Made by a program: the position numbers and the translations under genes
Notes under the pieces: generated by a model
What the model was told of the DNA's origin: nothing
Database searches by the model: none
What the model saw: the letters and a program-made list of their open reading frames with translations, nothing else
Assembly (NCBI GenBank): GCA_023807065.1
Contig: JAJJLU010004342.1
Location: 1-14,604, forward strand
Length of the DNA: 14,604 nucleotides
Reading direction: 5' to 3'
Source: Isotricha intestinalis
Taxonomy: Eukaryota > Ciliophora > Litostomatea > Vestibuliferida > Isotrichidae
Shown: piece by piece, positions 1-9,137 of the stretch
Numbering within the stretch: position 1 is the stretch's first letter
Layout of the letters: every line of letters begins with the position of its first letter

Positions 1-183
1 ATAATCTACATATATTTTTAATGGATGATAAGAAGATAAAGTTCTTAAATTCTGATTTGAAGTATTGTTAATTGGTATAATTGATTGAATTTTAGGACGA
101 GGTAAAGAATTAAATCCACATTTAAATGAAAAAATTATAGGTATCAAGAAGTGTAATTGAATTAACACTCCAATTAATTTCAT
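1..183 (-). CDS. Secreted protein, N-terminal part only; possibly M8 (leishmanolysin-like) metallopeptidase
   Basis: A reading frame opens at an ATG (bases 181-183 on the opposite strand) and stays open for 61 codons to the left edge of the window. The first 20 residues (MKLIGVLIQLHFLIPIIFSF) are a good signal peptide: one Lys, a hydrophobic core and a likely cleavage before KCGFNS. What follows is Pro/Asn rich, and the last visible residues are PLKIYVDY. A Cys soon after the signal peptide and a 'P-(L/I)-(R/K)-I-x-x-D-Y' stretch at the start of the mature domain are what I would expect from M8 leishmanolysin-like precursors. No catalytic HExxH is in view, so the family call is inference. The protein would be secreted or surface-bound. 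The bases before the ATG are A+T rich with no clear promoter element. It could equally be another secreted protein. Confidence 0.5.
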   Translation of the reverse strand, partial: MKLIGVLIQLHFLIPIIFSFKCGFNSLPRPKIQSIIPINNTSNQNLRTLSSYHPLKIYVDY

Positions 184-813
184 TATTAGAAATTTTTGCA
201 AAAAATGATGATTTATCTTAATTATAAAACCAAAGAACCTAAATTTTATATAAAGTCCTTAATTTGAAAATAAAATTGAAATTATTTATTTATTTAAAAA
301 TAAAAAAAAATATCATTGAGAAGCATCTTTAAATTTAAAAATAATATATATAAAATTCTGATTTAAGAAATAATTTTTTCAAAATTCCAACCTAAAAAAA
401 ATTTACCTTTTTACCAAAATAATACTCAACAGTTTCTCCAAATGACTCACTATGAGATGGATTATTAAACTTTTTTTTTATAAAGTTTGAATTACTTTAA
501 ATTCATTTCTAGTTTCTTTATTAATTTAATAAAGTATAATAAGGGAGAAATATCTTTTGTTTTTTTTTATTTTTTTTAATTTTTATTTAAGATTATTTGA
601 GCATTTTATTATTATTATTTTATTTTGGGTTTATTATATTTTAATTTATTTTTTATTGAAATATAAAAATTTTTATTTATATTATTCAATTAAATTATTA
701 TTAAAATATTTAAAATTAATTATTCTAAAAGATATTTATTTCAATTTTTTTAAATAATATATACTATAGTATCTTATAATAATAACAATAATTTAAATCT
801 TTATTTTTGCAAA
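184..813. other. Intergenic region, mostly low-complexity A+T
   Basis: This stretch lies between the left-edge secreted gene (whose 5' flank is here) and the 3' end of the TmcB-like gene. It is largely T- and A-tract DNA. The reading frame at 557-757 translates almost only to Phe, Leu, Ile, Tyr and Lys and is not credible as a gene. The one stretch with balanced composition is the orphan fragment listed separately at 395-496. No RNA gene or convincing terminator is seen. Confidence 0.6.
395..496 (-). pseudogene. Orphan coding-like fragment, unidentified
   Basis: On the minus strand a frame is open between a TAA (497-499) and a TAG (392-394). It contains a stretch of balanced composition, NPSHSESFGETVEYYFGKK, unlike the Phe/Ile/Lys-only translation of the surrounding DNA. 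It has no start codon. I do not recognise the family. Directly after the Lys-Lys the sequence reads GTAAATTTTTTTTAG (392-406), which could be a 15-base intron keeping the frame, or chance. It may be an old exon or a relic of a lost gene. Confidence 0.3.
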
Positions 814-3800
814 TTAATATAATTTTGTTATAAACTTTAAAAGAGTTTTATATTTATTATTTCCTCTATCATTCCAAAAAAAAACATAAATAACAACAAA
901 AACCAAAATAACCAATAAACTAATACATAAAATATTTTCATATAAATTAGTTCTTTCATATAATTTTCCAATATCTTGCATAACAGAATAAGAATAAGTT
1001 TTAAAAGTATATTCAAAAACATAATCAAAATCTAAGAAACTTCTGACTAAATCTTCTCCAGTTAAAAAATGATAAGAATCAGAAAATTTATTATTAGATT
1101 GAATAAAATCAAAATATAAATTAGTTAATTCTTGATAAATATATTTAATTTCAGTTTCAATTCCATATTTTGAACTTCCTGAATTATAAATATAACAAGT
1201 TTGAACTTTACCATTAATCATAGAAAAAAATGATATTGGAGTTGGAAAATTAGATAAAATTCTATATGAAGAACCTAAAGAAGCAGCAAAACAAAAATTA
1301 TCAATTAAATTAAATTCATTTTCCCAATATTTAGTTAATTCTAAAATATTAGTTTTTTTTCCTAAAAATTTCTTTATATTATTTTCAACCATTTTACCTT
1401 CAATATATAAAATAGGATAATAAGATTCTTTCATTATTGAAAGAAAACTATTATTATTATATTCATAAGGAATATGATAATAATTTAAATATTCATCAAT
1501 TAAATTATTTTCATTATAATCATCATATGTTCCTACATATGAAGAATCAACTAATGTTATTGAACTTCCTATATAATATGATATTTCACATCCTTTTGGA
1601 ATTCTTTCTAAAAAATTCATTGCCATTATTACAGAAAAAATAAATGTATTTTTATTTACATTTCCATATATTATATTAATTCCTATTATTATTGAAATTG
1701 ATATTAATGATAATGATAATATTATATATGAAAAAAATACTGATTTAGGTAAAAATATATTTTTCTTTATTTCTTCTGGGTCTTGATTATTTTTTTCTTC
1801 TATTTCATTTGTTTTATGTCTTGAAGATTTTAATGATTTTTTAGATTTTTTTGAATTTTTAGATATTTTAGTATCTGAATGTGGGTTTTTATTTTTAATA
1901 ATTTCATATTTTGTAATATTTATTTCAATGAAATTTTCACATAATAATCTTAAATGATAAACTCTATTTTCAAATAAAAGTTGATTAATATTATTTTCTC
2001 CTATATCAAAGATATAAATTAATAATTTTTTAATATCACTTTTATCAATACTTAACTTAGAAAAAATAATTAAATAACAAAAAATTGTAAATATTAAAAT
2101 AAAAAAACCATAAATGCAAACAAATTCGAAATTACTTTTATAATAATGAATAAGAATTTGAGTTGAATTAGTAGTAATAGTTTCAAAAATATTTTTATAA
2201 TTTTGTAAAGTATTAAACATTCCATATAAAGAAAAACTTTCTAAATGAGAAGGAGGAAAATTATCTTTATTATAATTTTTAAATGTTTTATTATACAATA
2301 TCATATAATCACATTTAATATTTTCTGCTTCATTATATATTTGATATAAGTAATATAATATTAAATTTATTTCTTCTAAAATTGTTGAATTTCTTTCTGC
2401 AATATCCCAATTTTTTTCTATGATTGTAAATATATAATCTGAATATAATGAATCATATAAAATTGAAAGTTTATTATTTCCTTTTATTTTATCTAAATAT
2501 GTATAAAATTGTGATAAATCATCATTTAAACTTAATAATTTGGGATAAATAAAATTAGTTGTGTTTATTGTAATAGTTTTAAAAAATGTTTGAAAACATA
2601 ATGTTAATGAATTAAGTGATGATAAATATGCATCTGTTTTTAATATTTCTATATATACGTTAAATTGAAATAAATTTTTATGTTCACTCATTTTTTTATT
2701 CTTCAATATCATTAATATTAAACTTAATACAAAAACAACACCAAAAGCAATTGATAAGAAAAAATGATAATTTGAAACAAATTGTCTTTGTAACCTAGTT
2801 TTTCTTAATAAAAGATAATTTGGATTATGTGGTTTTTTTTTAGAAAAGAAACTATTTCTTGAAATAGAATTACTTATAGGATTAGTTCTTTTAATTTCTT
2901 GATTAGCAAAATTTTGAATTAAATTAATTCCGGATAAACCTCTTTTTGAATCATCAATTAAACCTAATTTAGAATTAAATAAACTATTATTGAAACTTAG
3001 ACTAATACTACTATTTGCAATCTCATTAATACTATTATTATTATTAATACTATTATTAATATTAGTATTAAAATTATTCATGTTAATATTTATATTAGTT
3101 TTACTTATATTAAGATTACTATCATTAACATCAAGATTCTTTATTAAATTACTTCTTTTTAAAGTTTCAATTGGACTTTGAACTACAGAATTTGTATTAG
3201 ATCTAATCAAAGGTTGTTGAGAATTATCTGATCTTTTAGTTTGAAATTGAACTGTATTTAAATGAACTAATTTTTTGTTTGATTTTCTTAGAATATTATA
3301 TAATGTCTTTGTTGATTCTTTTAATTGAATTGTATTTACTTTTTCTATCATTTTAACAATATAATAACTTTTATCACCTATTTTCTTTAAATAATAATCT
3401 AAAAAAAATAGTATATCTTTATCATTTGAAATTCTTGATATTCCTTTTTTTTTAATTTGTCTTTTTGAAAAACTAGATTTTAAATCTTTTGATTGCTTAG
3501 AAAAATTAAATCTTTCAATTAAACATTTTGTTCTATTATACCATTCATTATCTAATCCTTTTTCATCTAATATAATATTAATATTATTTATTCCTGCAAA
3601 AACATTATTTTTTAAAATAAAATTTGAAAAGTGATATTTCTTATTTTGATATAGTTTAATTTTATCTTTTATTTTCCTTAAATAAAATATTTTATCATTT
3701 GGTACTGTTAAAAAAATAGAATGAGCTTTATTATCAAAATAAATAGATTTTTTTTTTTTTTCATTTTCTGATTTTTGTTCTAAAGGAGTAATACCAAAAA

Positions 3801-6270
3801 ATTCATGAAATTTAATATTTAATTGTTTAATTCTTTTAATATCAAAAAAAAAATTTTGCTCAAAATATTTACATATATTTAAAAAATAACCATTTTTATC
3901 TAAAAAAACACAATAAGTAATAGAAGATTTATCTTTATTTTCTATTATTTTAATATCATTAATAATATAAACAAAAGAATAAAGAGTAGGTAAAATTTTA
4001 CTATGTAAAGAAATATTAATTAAACAACCTTCTTTACTTAAAATAAAAGTATTTGAAGAATTAAATTTTCCATTTTGAATAATTGAAAACTGTTTTAAAA
4101 AAGTTAAATGTTCTTTTCTAATATCAAAAGGAATTAAATCTTGAAAATCTTTATTTTTAATTTCATCTTGAGAATAATTTAAATAATTACAAAGATAATC
4201 ATTACAATAAATAACAAAAAAATTATCTGATTTATTTTGTGAAAGAACTAAAGGATAATCTAAATCAAATTCTGTGAAATCTTGAGTAAGATTTTTTATT
4301 AATGTAAAATAGTTTATTTTTAAATTAAGTTTATTTGATATTGCTTCTGGAATATGTTTATGAATTAAATGATAATAATTTGATATAATATAATTTATTT
4401 CATTATTTTTTATTCTATCATCTTGATCTCTTGTTTTAGTATAATTTAATATTGTTGTTTTTATATATTCATCATTTATTTTTATTTTATGACACATTTT
4501 TAAAAAATTATGAAATGACTTTTGATTCATTTTACCTATTTTACTTTTAGTTATTATTTTTCTAAATGATAATACATTCTCTAAATGTATAAAACTTTCT
4601 TTTATTAAATACTTTATTACATCTGAAAACATTGCAAATCTGGTAAATTTCTTCATATCTTTTATTTGATGATATAAATTTTTTTCTACATTTACTGTAT
4701 TTGGAATAAAAAAATCTCCTTTTGTTATATTTGTTTCTGATTGAATTCTAAATAAAATTTCTTTTTTAATTTCATATAAAAAATATTTTGTGGAATTCCT
4801 TAATTTTAAATTACAATTTAAATACATTGAACATAAATATAAAGCATAATATTCTCTATTTCTAATTGAAAAAATATATTGACAATGAAGTATAATATAA
4901 TTTTCAAGTTGTTTATTAAATCTTTTCATTTTAAATAAATAATTAATTCTATTAACGATTTCTTGTTCTCCTATAATTGCATATTGTTCTTTTTTTAAAG
5001 TATTTTGGAATTGTTTTAAATTTAAATTTTTTTCAATAAAATGACAAAAACATTCTTTTGATTGACAATTTTCTTTATGAAAATATAACATTTTATACAA
5101 TCCAATATTAGTAGGATCTTTTCTGTAAGAATAAAATAATTTAAAAAATAAATAAATTTCAGAAGGATATCTATTTTTTTCTTCAACTTTAAATAAATTT
5201 AAAGATAATTTCATGGAAAAAAATCTAATATTAAATATAGTAATAAAAAAGAAAAGAAGATTAGAAATAATAGCACTTACAAAAAATTTAATAAGATAAT
5301 ATTTTTGATTCATATAATTTTCTCCCTTATTATAATTATACATAATAATTTCAAAAATTCCTCCACACCAAGAAAAGCAAATAATAAAGAGAATAAATAA
5401 AGGAATTTGTGAATCAAAATAAAAATTAAATCTTCTTATTGATAATAATAAATATATTGAACAAAAAAAAACTGCAGAAATACATATTATTAATCTATAT
5501 ATATTATTTTTATCTCCTTCATATAAATATGTAAATCCTAATGCTGGTTGATATAAAGTTAATATTAATGAAATTATTTTAATTGGATTATTTGAATTTA
5601 TATCTATTGCATTATTACTTAAAAATCCTTTTGTGTCATTTAAATAAAAAATAAAAAAATCTATTAAAATACAAATTAAAAATGATATTATGTTAAAAGC
5701 CATAATTATTGTTTTATTAATTATTATTTGAGTGGATATAAAACTTGAAATATGAGAATCAGTTGCTTTTATATTATTTTCATCAATAAATTTAATTACT
5801 ATTCCAAAAAAAAGATATTCTTCTAAAAATTGATTTATTGAAGATATTATAATTAATATATATGTAAATAATTTTAATTCTTCTTTTATATACTTTCCTT
5901 GACCAAGAAATTTATTTAATTGAATTTTATCTTCTTTTATTTTGCTTTTATTTACTTTTTTTAATTTAATAAATATATAAAAAAAATATAGACAAAAACT
6001 AACTAAAAATACTAATAAAACTATACAAATATATTGATAATAATTTGATATTATACTAAAGGAAGAATCAAATAATAAGAGTTTAGATAATATTGAATAA
6101 ACTGAAGTAATTTTATATTTTTTTGATTCAAATCCTCTTAAATTTTGAGTTGCAAGAATTAGACTAAAATATTTTAATGTGAAATATAAATAATAAAAAG
6201 CTTTTGATGATGGTAAATTTATTCTAATGTTTAATATCAATTTTACAAAGGTTTTATCATTATGATTCAT
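814..6270 (-). CDS. TmcB-like (tiny macrocysts B family) multi-pass membrane protein with PAS-like region
   Basis: This encodes 1818 residues in one exon. I start it at the ATG at 6268-6270. The frame extends 12 codons further only to a TTG just behind a stop, with no earlier ATG. Residues about 30-355 hold some 7-8 hydrophobic helices in the TmcB N-terminal pattern, with the motif 'LKYFSLILATQNLRG' near residues 32-46. Residues 370-600 are a charged, helical Cys/Tyr-containing stretch where TmcB/TmcC proteins carry TPR-like repeats. Residues about 675-780 look like a PAS fold ('NYLNYSQDEIKNKDFQDLIP'), and a second degenerate PAS-like unit may follow to about 990. An Asn/Ser-rich linker (1025-1105) leads to membrane helices near 1166-1190, 1382-1404, 1510-1535 and 1780-1800. 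Segments of about 190 and 245 residues lie between the outer pairs, with a Lys/Ser-rich loop near 1465-1490. No cyclase, kinase or channel domain is visible at the C terminus, although relatives in trichomonads can end in one. A role as a sensory or signalling membrane protein is inferred; no ligand can be named. Confidence 0.85.
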   Translation of the reverse strand: MNHNDKTFVKLILNIRINLPSSKAFYYLYFTLKYFSLILATQNLRGFESKKYKITSVYSILSKLLLFDSSFSIISNYYQYICIVLLVFLVSFCLYFFYIFIKLKKVNKSKIKEDKIQLNKFLGQGKYIKEELKLFTYILIIISSINQFLEEYLFFGIVIKFIDENNIKATDSHISSFISTQIIINKTIIMAFNIISFLICILIDFFIFYLNDTKGFLSNNAIDINSNNPIKIISLILTLYQPALGFTYLYEGDKNNIYRLIICISAVFFCSIYLLLSIRRFNFYFDSQIPLFILFIICFSWCGGIFEIIMYNYNKGENYMNQKYYLIKFFVSAIISNLLFFFITIFNIRFFSMKLSLNLFKVEEKNRYPSEIYLFFKLFYSYRKDPTNIGLYKMLYFHKENCQSKECFCHFIEKNLNLKQFQNTLKKEQYAIIGEQEIVNRINYLFKMKRFNKQLENYIILHCQYIFSIRNREYYALYLCSMYLNCNLKLRNSTKYFLYEIKKEILFRIQSETNITKGDFFIPNTVNVEKNLYHQIKDMKKFTRFAMFSDVIKYLIKESFIHLENVLSFRKIITKSKIGKMNQKSFHNFLKMCHKIKINDEYIKTTILNYTKTRDQDDRIKNNEINYIISNYYHLIHKHIPEAISNKLNLKINYFTLIKNLTQDFTEFDLDYPLVLSQNKSDNFFVIYCNDYLCNYLNYSQDEIKNKDFQDLIPFDIRKEHLTFLKQFSIIQNGKFNSSNTFILSKEGCLINISLHSKILPTLYSFVYIINDIKIIENKDKSSITYCVFLDKNGYFLNICKYFEQNFFFDIKRIKQLNIKFHEFFGITPLEQKSENEKKKKSIYFDNKAHSIFLTVPNDKIFYLRKIKDKIKLYQNKKYHFSNFILKNNVFAGINNINIILDEKGLDNEWYNRTKCLIERFNFSKQSKDLKSSFSKRQIKKKGISRISNDKDILFFLDYYLKKIGDKSYYIVKMIEKVNTIQLKESTKTLYNILRKSNKKLVHLNTVQFQTKRSDNSQQPLIRSNTNSVVQSPIETLKRSNLIKNLDVNDSNLNISKTNININMNNFNTNINNSINNNNSINEIANSSISLSFNNSLFNSKLGLIDDSKRGLSGINLIQNFANQEIKRTNPISNSISRNSFFSKKKPHNPNYLLLRKTRLQRQFVSNYHFFLSIAFGVVFVLSLILMILKNKKMSEHKNLFQFNVYIEILKTDAYLSSLNSLTLCFQTFFKTITINTTNFIYPKLLSLNDDLSQFYTYLDKIKGNNKLSILYDSLYSDYIFTIIEKNWDIAERNSTILEEINLILYYLYQIYNEAENIKCDYMILYNKTFKNYNKDNFPPSHLESFSLYGMFNTLQNYKNIFETITTNSTQILIHYYKSNFEFVCIYGFFILIFTIFCYLIIFSKLSIDKSDIKKLLIYIFDIGENNINQLLFENRVYHLRLLCENFIEINITKYEIIKNKNPHSDTKISKNSKKSKKSLKSSRHKTNEIEEKNNQDPEEIKKNIFLPKSVFFSYIILSLSLISISIIIGINIIYGNVNKNTFIFSVIMAMNFLERIPKGCEISYYIGSSITLVDSSYVGTYDDYNENNLIDEYLNYYHIPYEYNNNSFLSIMKESYYPILYIEGKMVENNIKKFLGKKTNILELTKYWENEFNLIDNFCFAASLGSSYRILSNFPTPISFFSMINGKVQTCYIYNSGSSKYGIETEIKYIYQELTNLYFDFIQSNNKFSDSYHFLTGEDLVRSFLDFDYVFEYTFKTYSYSVMQDIGKLYERTNLYENILCISLLVILVFVVIYVFFWNDRGNNKYKTLLKFITKLY

Positions 6271-6630
6271 TTGTTTTAATATTTTTTTAAAATATAAATT
6301 ATACAATTTTTTTTATACATAATTTGAAAATATCAGAATTTTTTTTAATAAAAATATAAAAGAAAATATATTACCAAAAAAATATTGAAAAATATTTCAA
6401 TTAATTTCCAAAGACAATAAATGAAATCCAATTAAAAAATAAAACAAATTAATTATCAATAGTGAATTATAAAAAATTAAAATTCATTGTTTTTTTCAAT
6501 ATTCTATAATTTAATATATTCAACTGATGTTCAATTTCATTTTATTAAACATTAATTATATATTTTTAATACATTCATCACTTATTTTTAAATATTAAAA
6601 AAATTATTTAAAAAATATAAAAAAAAATTT
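6271..6630. other. Intergenic: promoter side of the TmcB-like gene and 3' flank of the transporter
   Basis: These 360 bases separate two genes read in the same (minus) direction. The translation in all frames is broken by stops and I see no further exon with acceptable splice sites. They must hold the 3' end signal of the transporter transcript and the promoter of the TmcB-like gene, but I see no element distinctive enough to mark. Confidence 0.6.
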
Positions 6631-8992
6631 TTAATTTACTTTTTGTTTACCTTTACACTCTTCAATTAATTGTTCCAATTCTTCTTTTAATCCAATTTCA
6701 TTTTTATTTTCATTTCTTGATAAAAGCAATTTATGTAAATATAATTTAGCAAAAACTTTATCATAATGAATATTTCCGTTAATAAATTCTTCAAGTACTT
6801 GAATTTGAATAAAAATTAATAGAATAGCACAAAGAGCAATAGAGAAAAGAATTAAAGCAAATAAGGGAAAAATATTTAAATTTTGATTTTCTAAAAATTT
6901 AAAAGTAATTGCAGAAACAATAACACATATAGCAGAAACAATAAACCATATAATAATATTACAAACTTTAGATTGATAAACAGAATTTAAATCTCCTTCT
7001 GAAATAAATTTTAAATATTGTTCATCATAAAAATGTAAAGTTAATAATTCTGTATTTTTTTGAATTTCAGTTTTAGGAATAATTTGAATTTGTTTTGTAT
7101 TAAATATTGGATTTAATATTGAATAATAAACTATATTATCTCCATTTTTTTTTAAGTAATTATTCTGAGATATTATTTTCTTTGATAATAAATCCATTTT
7201 ACTTTCATTAATTGGATATTTTGATTTTAAATAAAAACTAATCAAAGACAAAACAACAGGAAATCCAATAAAATACTAAAAAAATAAATAAAACCCCGAA
7301 TAAAAAAATAAAAAAATTACATATTTAATAAATTCTAAAACACTTTTTGGCTGTTCAAAAATAATTCCATTTTTACTAGGTACAAATTTCAAGACTAAAA
7401 AAAGTGAAAAAAAGAATCAAAAAAAAATAAAATAAAAAGGTAAAAAATAAAAAAGAAAGAAAGTAATAAAAAAATAAAATTTACATGACATAATTGCAAG
7501 AGGGAAACTTTGAGCAATAATAGCAACTAATTTAGGGATAAAAACTTGAAAAACAGAATAAATACTTTCATTTCTTTTCATAGTCATAAATTCATCATAA
7601 TCAATACAATCACTTAAAATAGCATCATTTAAATAACTTCCTGAAGCAGGAAAAGCAATAATAGCACCAATAATAATTAAAAGAAAATTATTGCCTTGAC
7701 CAGGAATTAATATTAAAGAAAAACAAATAACACATAATATTGAATATCCTCTCCAACAATTTTTCCTTCCGAATTTATTTGATAACATATGCCATATAAA
7801 TATAAAAAATATTGAACATATAAATAAAGTTCCCATTGTTATTCCTATCCAATTTGCAGGATCACATGAAGGAGAAGATAATTTTTTTCCTTTTATTTCA
7901 CATGATTTTCTAGGATTAATTATATATGTGATATAAAAAGGAAGTACTGTTGCAAATATTTGAGTTATTGTTATATCAAAAATATATGGTATCATTAAAT
8001 TTATAAATGGTTTATTATAATATAATCTATATAATGTTGGTATTATATATGATGGTTCTTGTTTATTTCTAATATTTTTTTTTTCTTTTACTAAACTTGA
8101 TAATATTACTATACTTATTACAAATATAAACCCTATAAACATACATGTATATAATAATCCTTTTTCACTTTTTAATATATCACATTTAGAATCACAGTCA
8201 TTAAAGCATTGAATAATTTCTTCATTTTTTTTTAAATATTTACATAAAATATCACAATCACAATTTTTAATAAATTTCTTAATAACAATGGGAGAAATAG
8301 AAGTGACAATAACACCAAGATAATTAAAGAAATAAACATATAAATATAATTTTTCTCTTTGATGTGAAGAAGTACTTAATTCAGGTCCTAAACCATAATA
8401 AGGAACAGAAGCAATAGTTTCAAAAATGAAAAATAATATATATGAAACACCAAAATATAAATTAATATGATTATTTGTTGGTGTAAAAATACATACTAAA
8501 AATATACAAAAAAAACAACATGAAAATAACATAAATGGTTTTCTTCTTCCTAATTTAAAATTTGAATTGTCACTTCCAAATGCTATTATTGGTTTTAAAA
8601 ATAATTCAATACATCTTGTTAATGCTGTAACAAATGAAATTAATAATAATGATGCTCCTTTTTGTTCATAAAATATTAATGCGTTTACATTTAATATTAA
8701 TAATGATGCCATTTTTGAAAATGATGGTAATCCATAAAATATTTTTAAATATAAAGGTATTATATCTTCTGATATTTTTGTTTCTATGTTTAAATCTTTT
8801 CTTATTTCTGATTTTTCTTTTTTTTTTTCTTTTTCTTTTATCATTTTTTCTTTTTCTTCATTTTCTTCTTTTCTCTCCTCTTCTGACTATAAATTTTATA
8901 TAAGGTTATTTTTTTTTTACATCAAGTTTTCCATGAGGAAGATTTTTTAAGTCATTATCATCTAAATTTAATGTTAAATCTATTTCTGACAT
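6631..8992 (-). CDS. GPH/SLC45-like sugar transporter (major facilitator superfamily), four exons
   Basis: I read four exons: 8921-8992, 7485-8886, 7321-7394 and 6631-7275. They join in frame to 730 residues. Residues 1-75 are a charged cytosolic N terminus. The 12-helix core carries the loop motif between helices 2 and 3 (GSDNSNFKLGRRKPF, residues 128-142), its second-half partner (NKFGRKNCWRG) and the family signature DAILSDCIDYDEF (445-457), followed by an Arg/Glu pair and a Lys near 476. These features point to the glycoside-pentoside-hexuronide cation symporter family, which includes plant sucrose carriers, so sugar-proton symport at a membrane is likely; the substrate is not readable. 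A Cys-rich loop (about 233-259) sits on the non-cytosolic side. The third exon supplies 'EQPKSVLEFIKY' and the fourth 'YFIGFPVVL', the usual end of the last core helix. Unusually, about 200 more residues follow, with two further membrane helices (about 622-642 and 652-674) and an acidic/basic tail. The ATG at 8844 inside exon 2 is an alternative start but would drop the first exon. Confidence 0.88.
7276..7320 (-). other. Intron 3 of the transporter gene (45 bases)
   Basis: On the minus strand it begins GTAATT and ends TTTTTTTAG, phase 0, between the Tyr codon ending 'LEFIKY' and 'YFIGFP'. The 15-codon intron is open in frame apart from a TAG spanning its own 3' end, which would stop translation if it were not spliced. 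Confidence 0.75.
7395..7484 (-). other. Intron 2 of the transporter gene (90 bases)
   Basis: On the minus strand it begins GTAAAT and ends CTTTTTTTAG after a long T-rich tract. It splits a Phe codon (phase 1) and joins 'LAIMS' to 'FLKFVPSKNG'. Read through, it gives a Phe-only stretch ending in TGA, while splicing restores the expected loop before the last helix of this transporter family. It is clearly longer than introns 1 and 3. Confidence 0.75.
8887..8920 (-). other. Intron 1 of the transporter gene (34 bases)
   Basis: On the minus strand it begins GTAAAA and ends TATAG. Removing it joins the exon from the ATG at 8992 (MSEIDLTLNLDD...) in phase 0 to the Glu/Lys-rich start of exon 2 (SEEERKEENEE). 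The intron contains an in-frame TAA, and a TAG spans its 3' end, so the upstream ATG is usable only if it is spliced. Confidence 0.7.
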
Positions 8993-9137
8993 TAGTTAAT
9001 AAATATATTTTTTAATTTTTAGAAATTTATATTTAATTCGTTTTTTTATATTATATAAATTAATTAGTTATTATTTATTATTCCTTTAAAAAAATATAAA
9101 ATTTCAAATAAAAAGCCAAAAAATTAAATTTAAAAAA
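8993..9137. promoter_or_regulatory. Shared divergent promoter region, transporter / importin beta
   Basis: Only 145 bases separate the two start codons, which point away from each other, so both promoters and both 5' untranslated regions must fit here or overlap the neighbouring gene. The sequence is A+T rich, with a run of A directly before the importin ATG (AAAAAAATG). No TATA-like or initiator element stands out from the background composition. Confidence 0.5.

Noticed and set aside
557..757. Open frame on the plus strand
   Set aside because: The translation is almost only Phe, Leu, Ile, Tyr and Lys, as expected from T/A tracts; there is no domain character and no conserved motif.
837..3181. 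Several short open frames on either strand inside the TmcB-like gene (837-1028, 1437-1643, 2990-3181)
   Set aside because: They overlap a long intact coding frame and have the skewed Leu/Ile/His/Phe composition of frame shadows.
6271..6306. Extending the TmcB-like protein 12 codons to a TTG start
   Set aside because: Eukaryotic initiation at TTG is unlikely; the first ATG after the upstream stop is at 6270.
6631..7251. A separate 206-residue membrane protein starting at a TTG
   Set aside because: Its beginning (VVLSLISFYLKSKYP) is the natural end of the last helix of the sugar transporter, and GT-AG introns join it in frame to the exons upstream.
8634..8903. Plus-strand open frame opposite the transporter
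   Set aside because: It consists of Leu/Ile/Phe/Met runs antisense to the Lys/Glu-rich N terminus and first helices of the transporter; a shadow.
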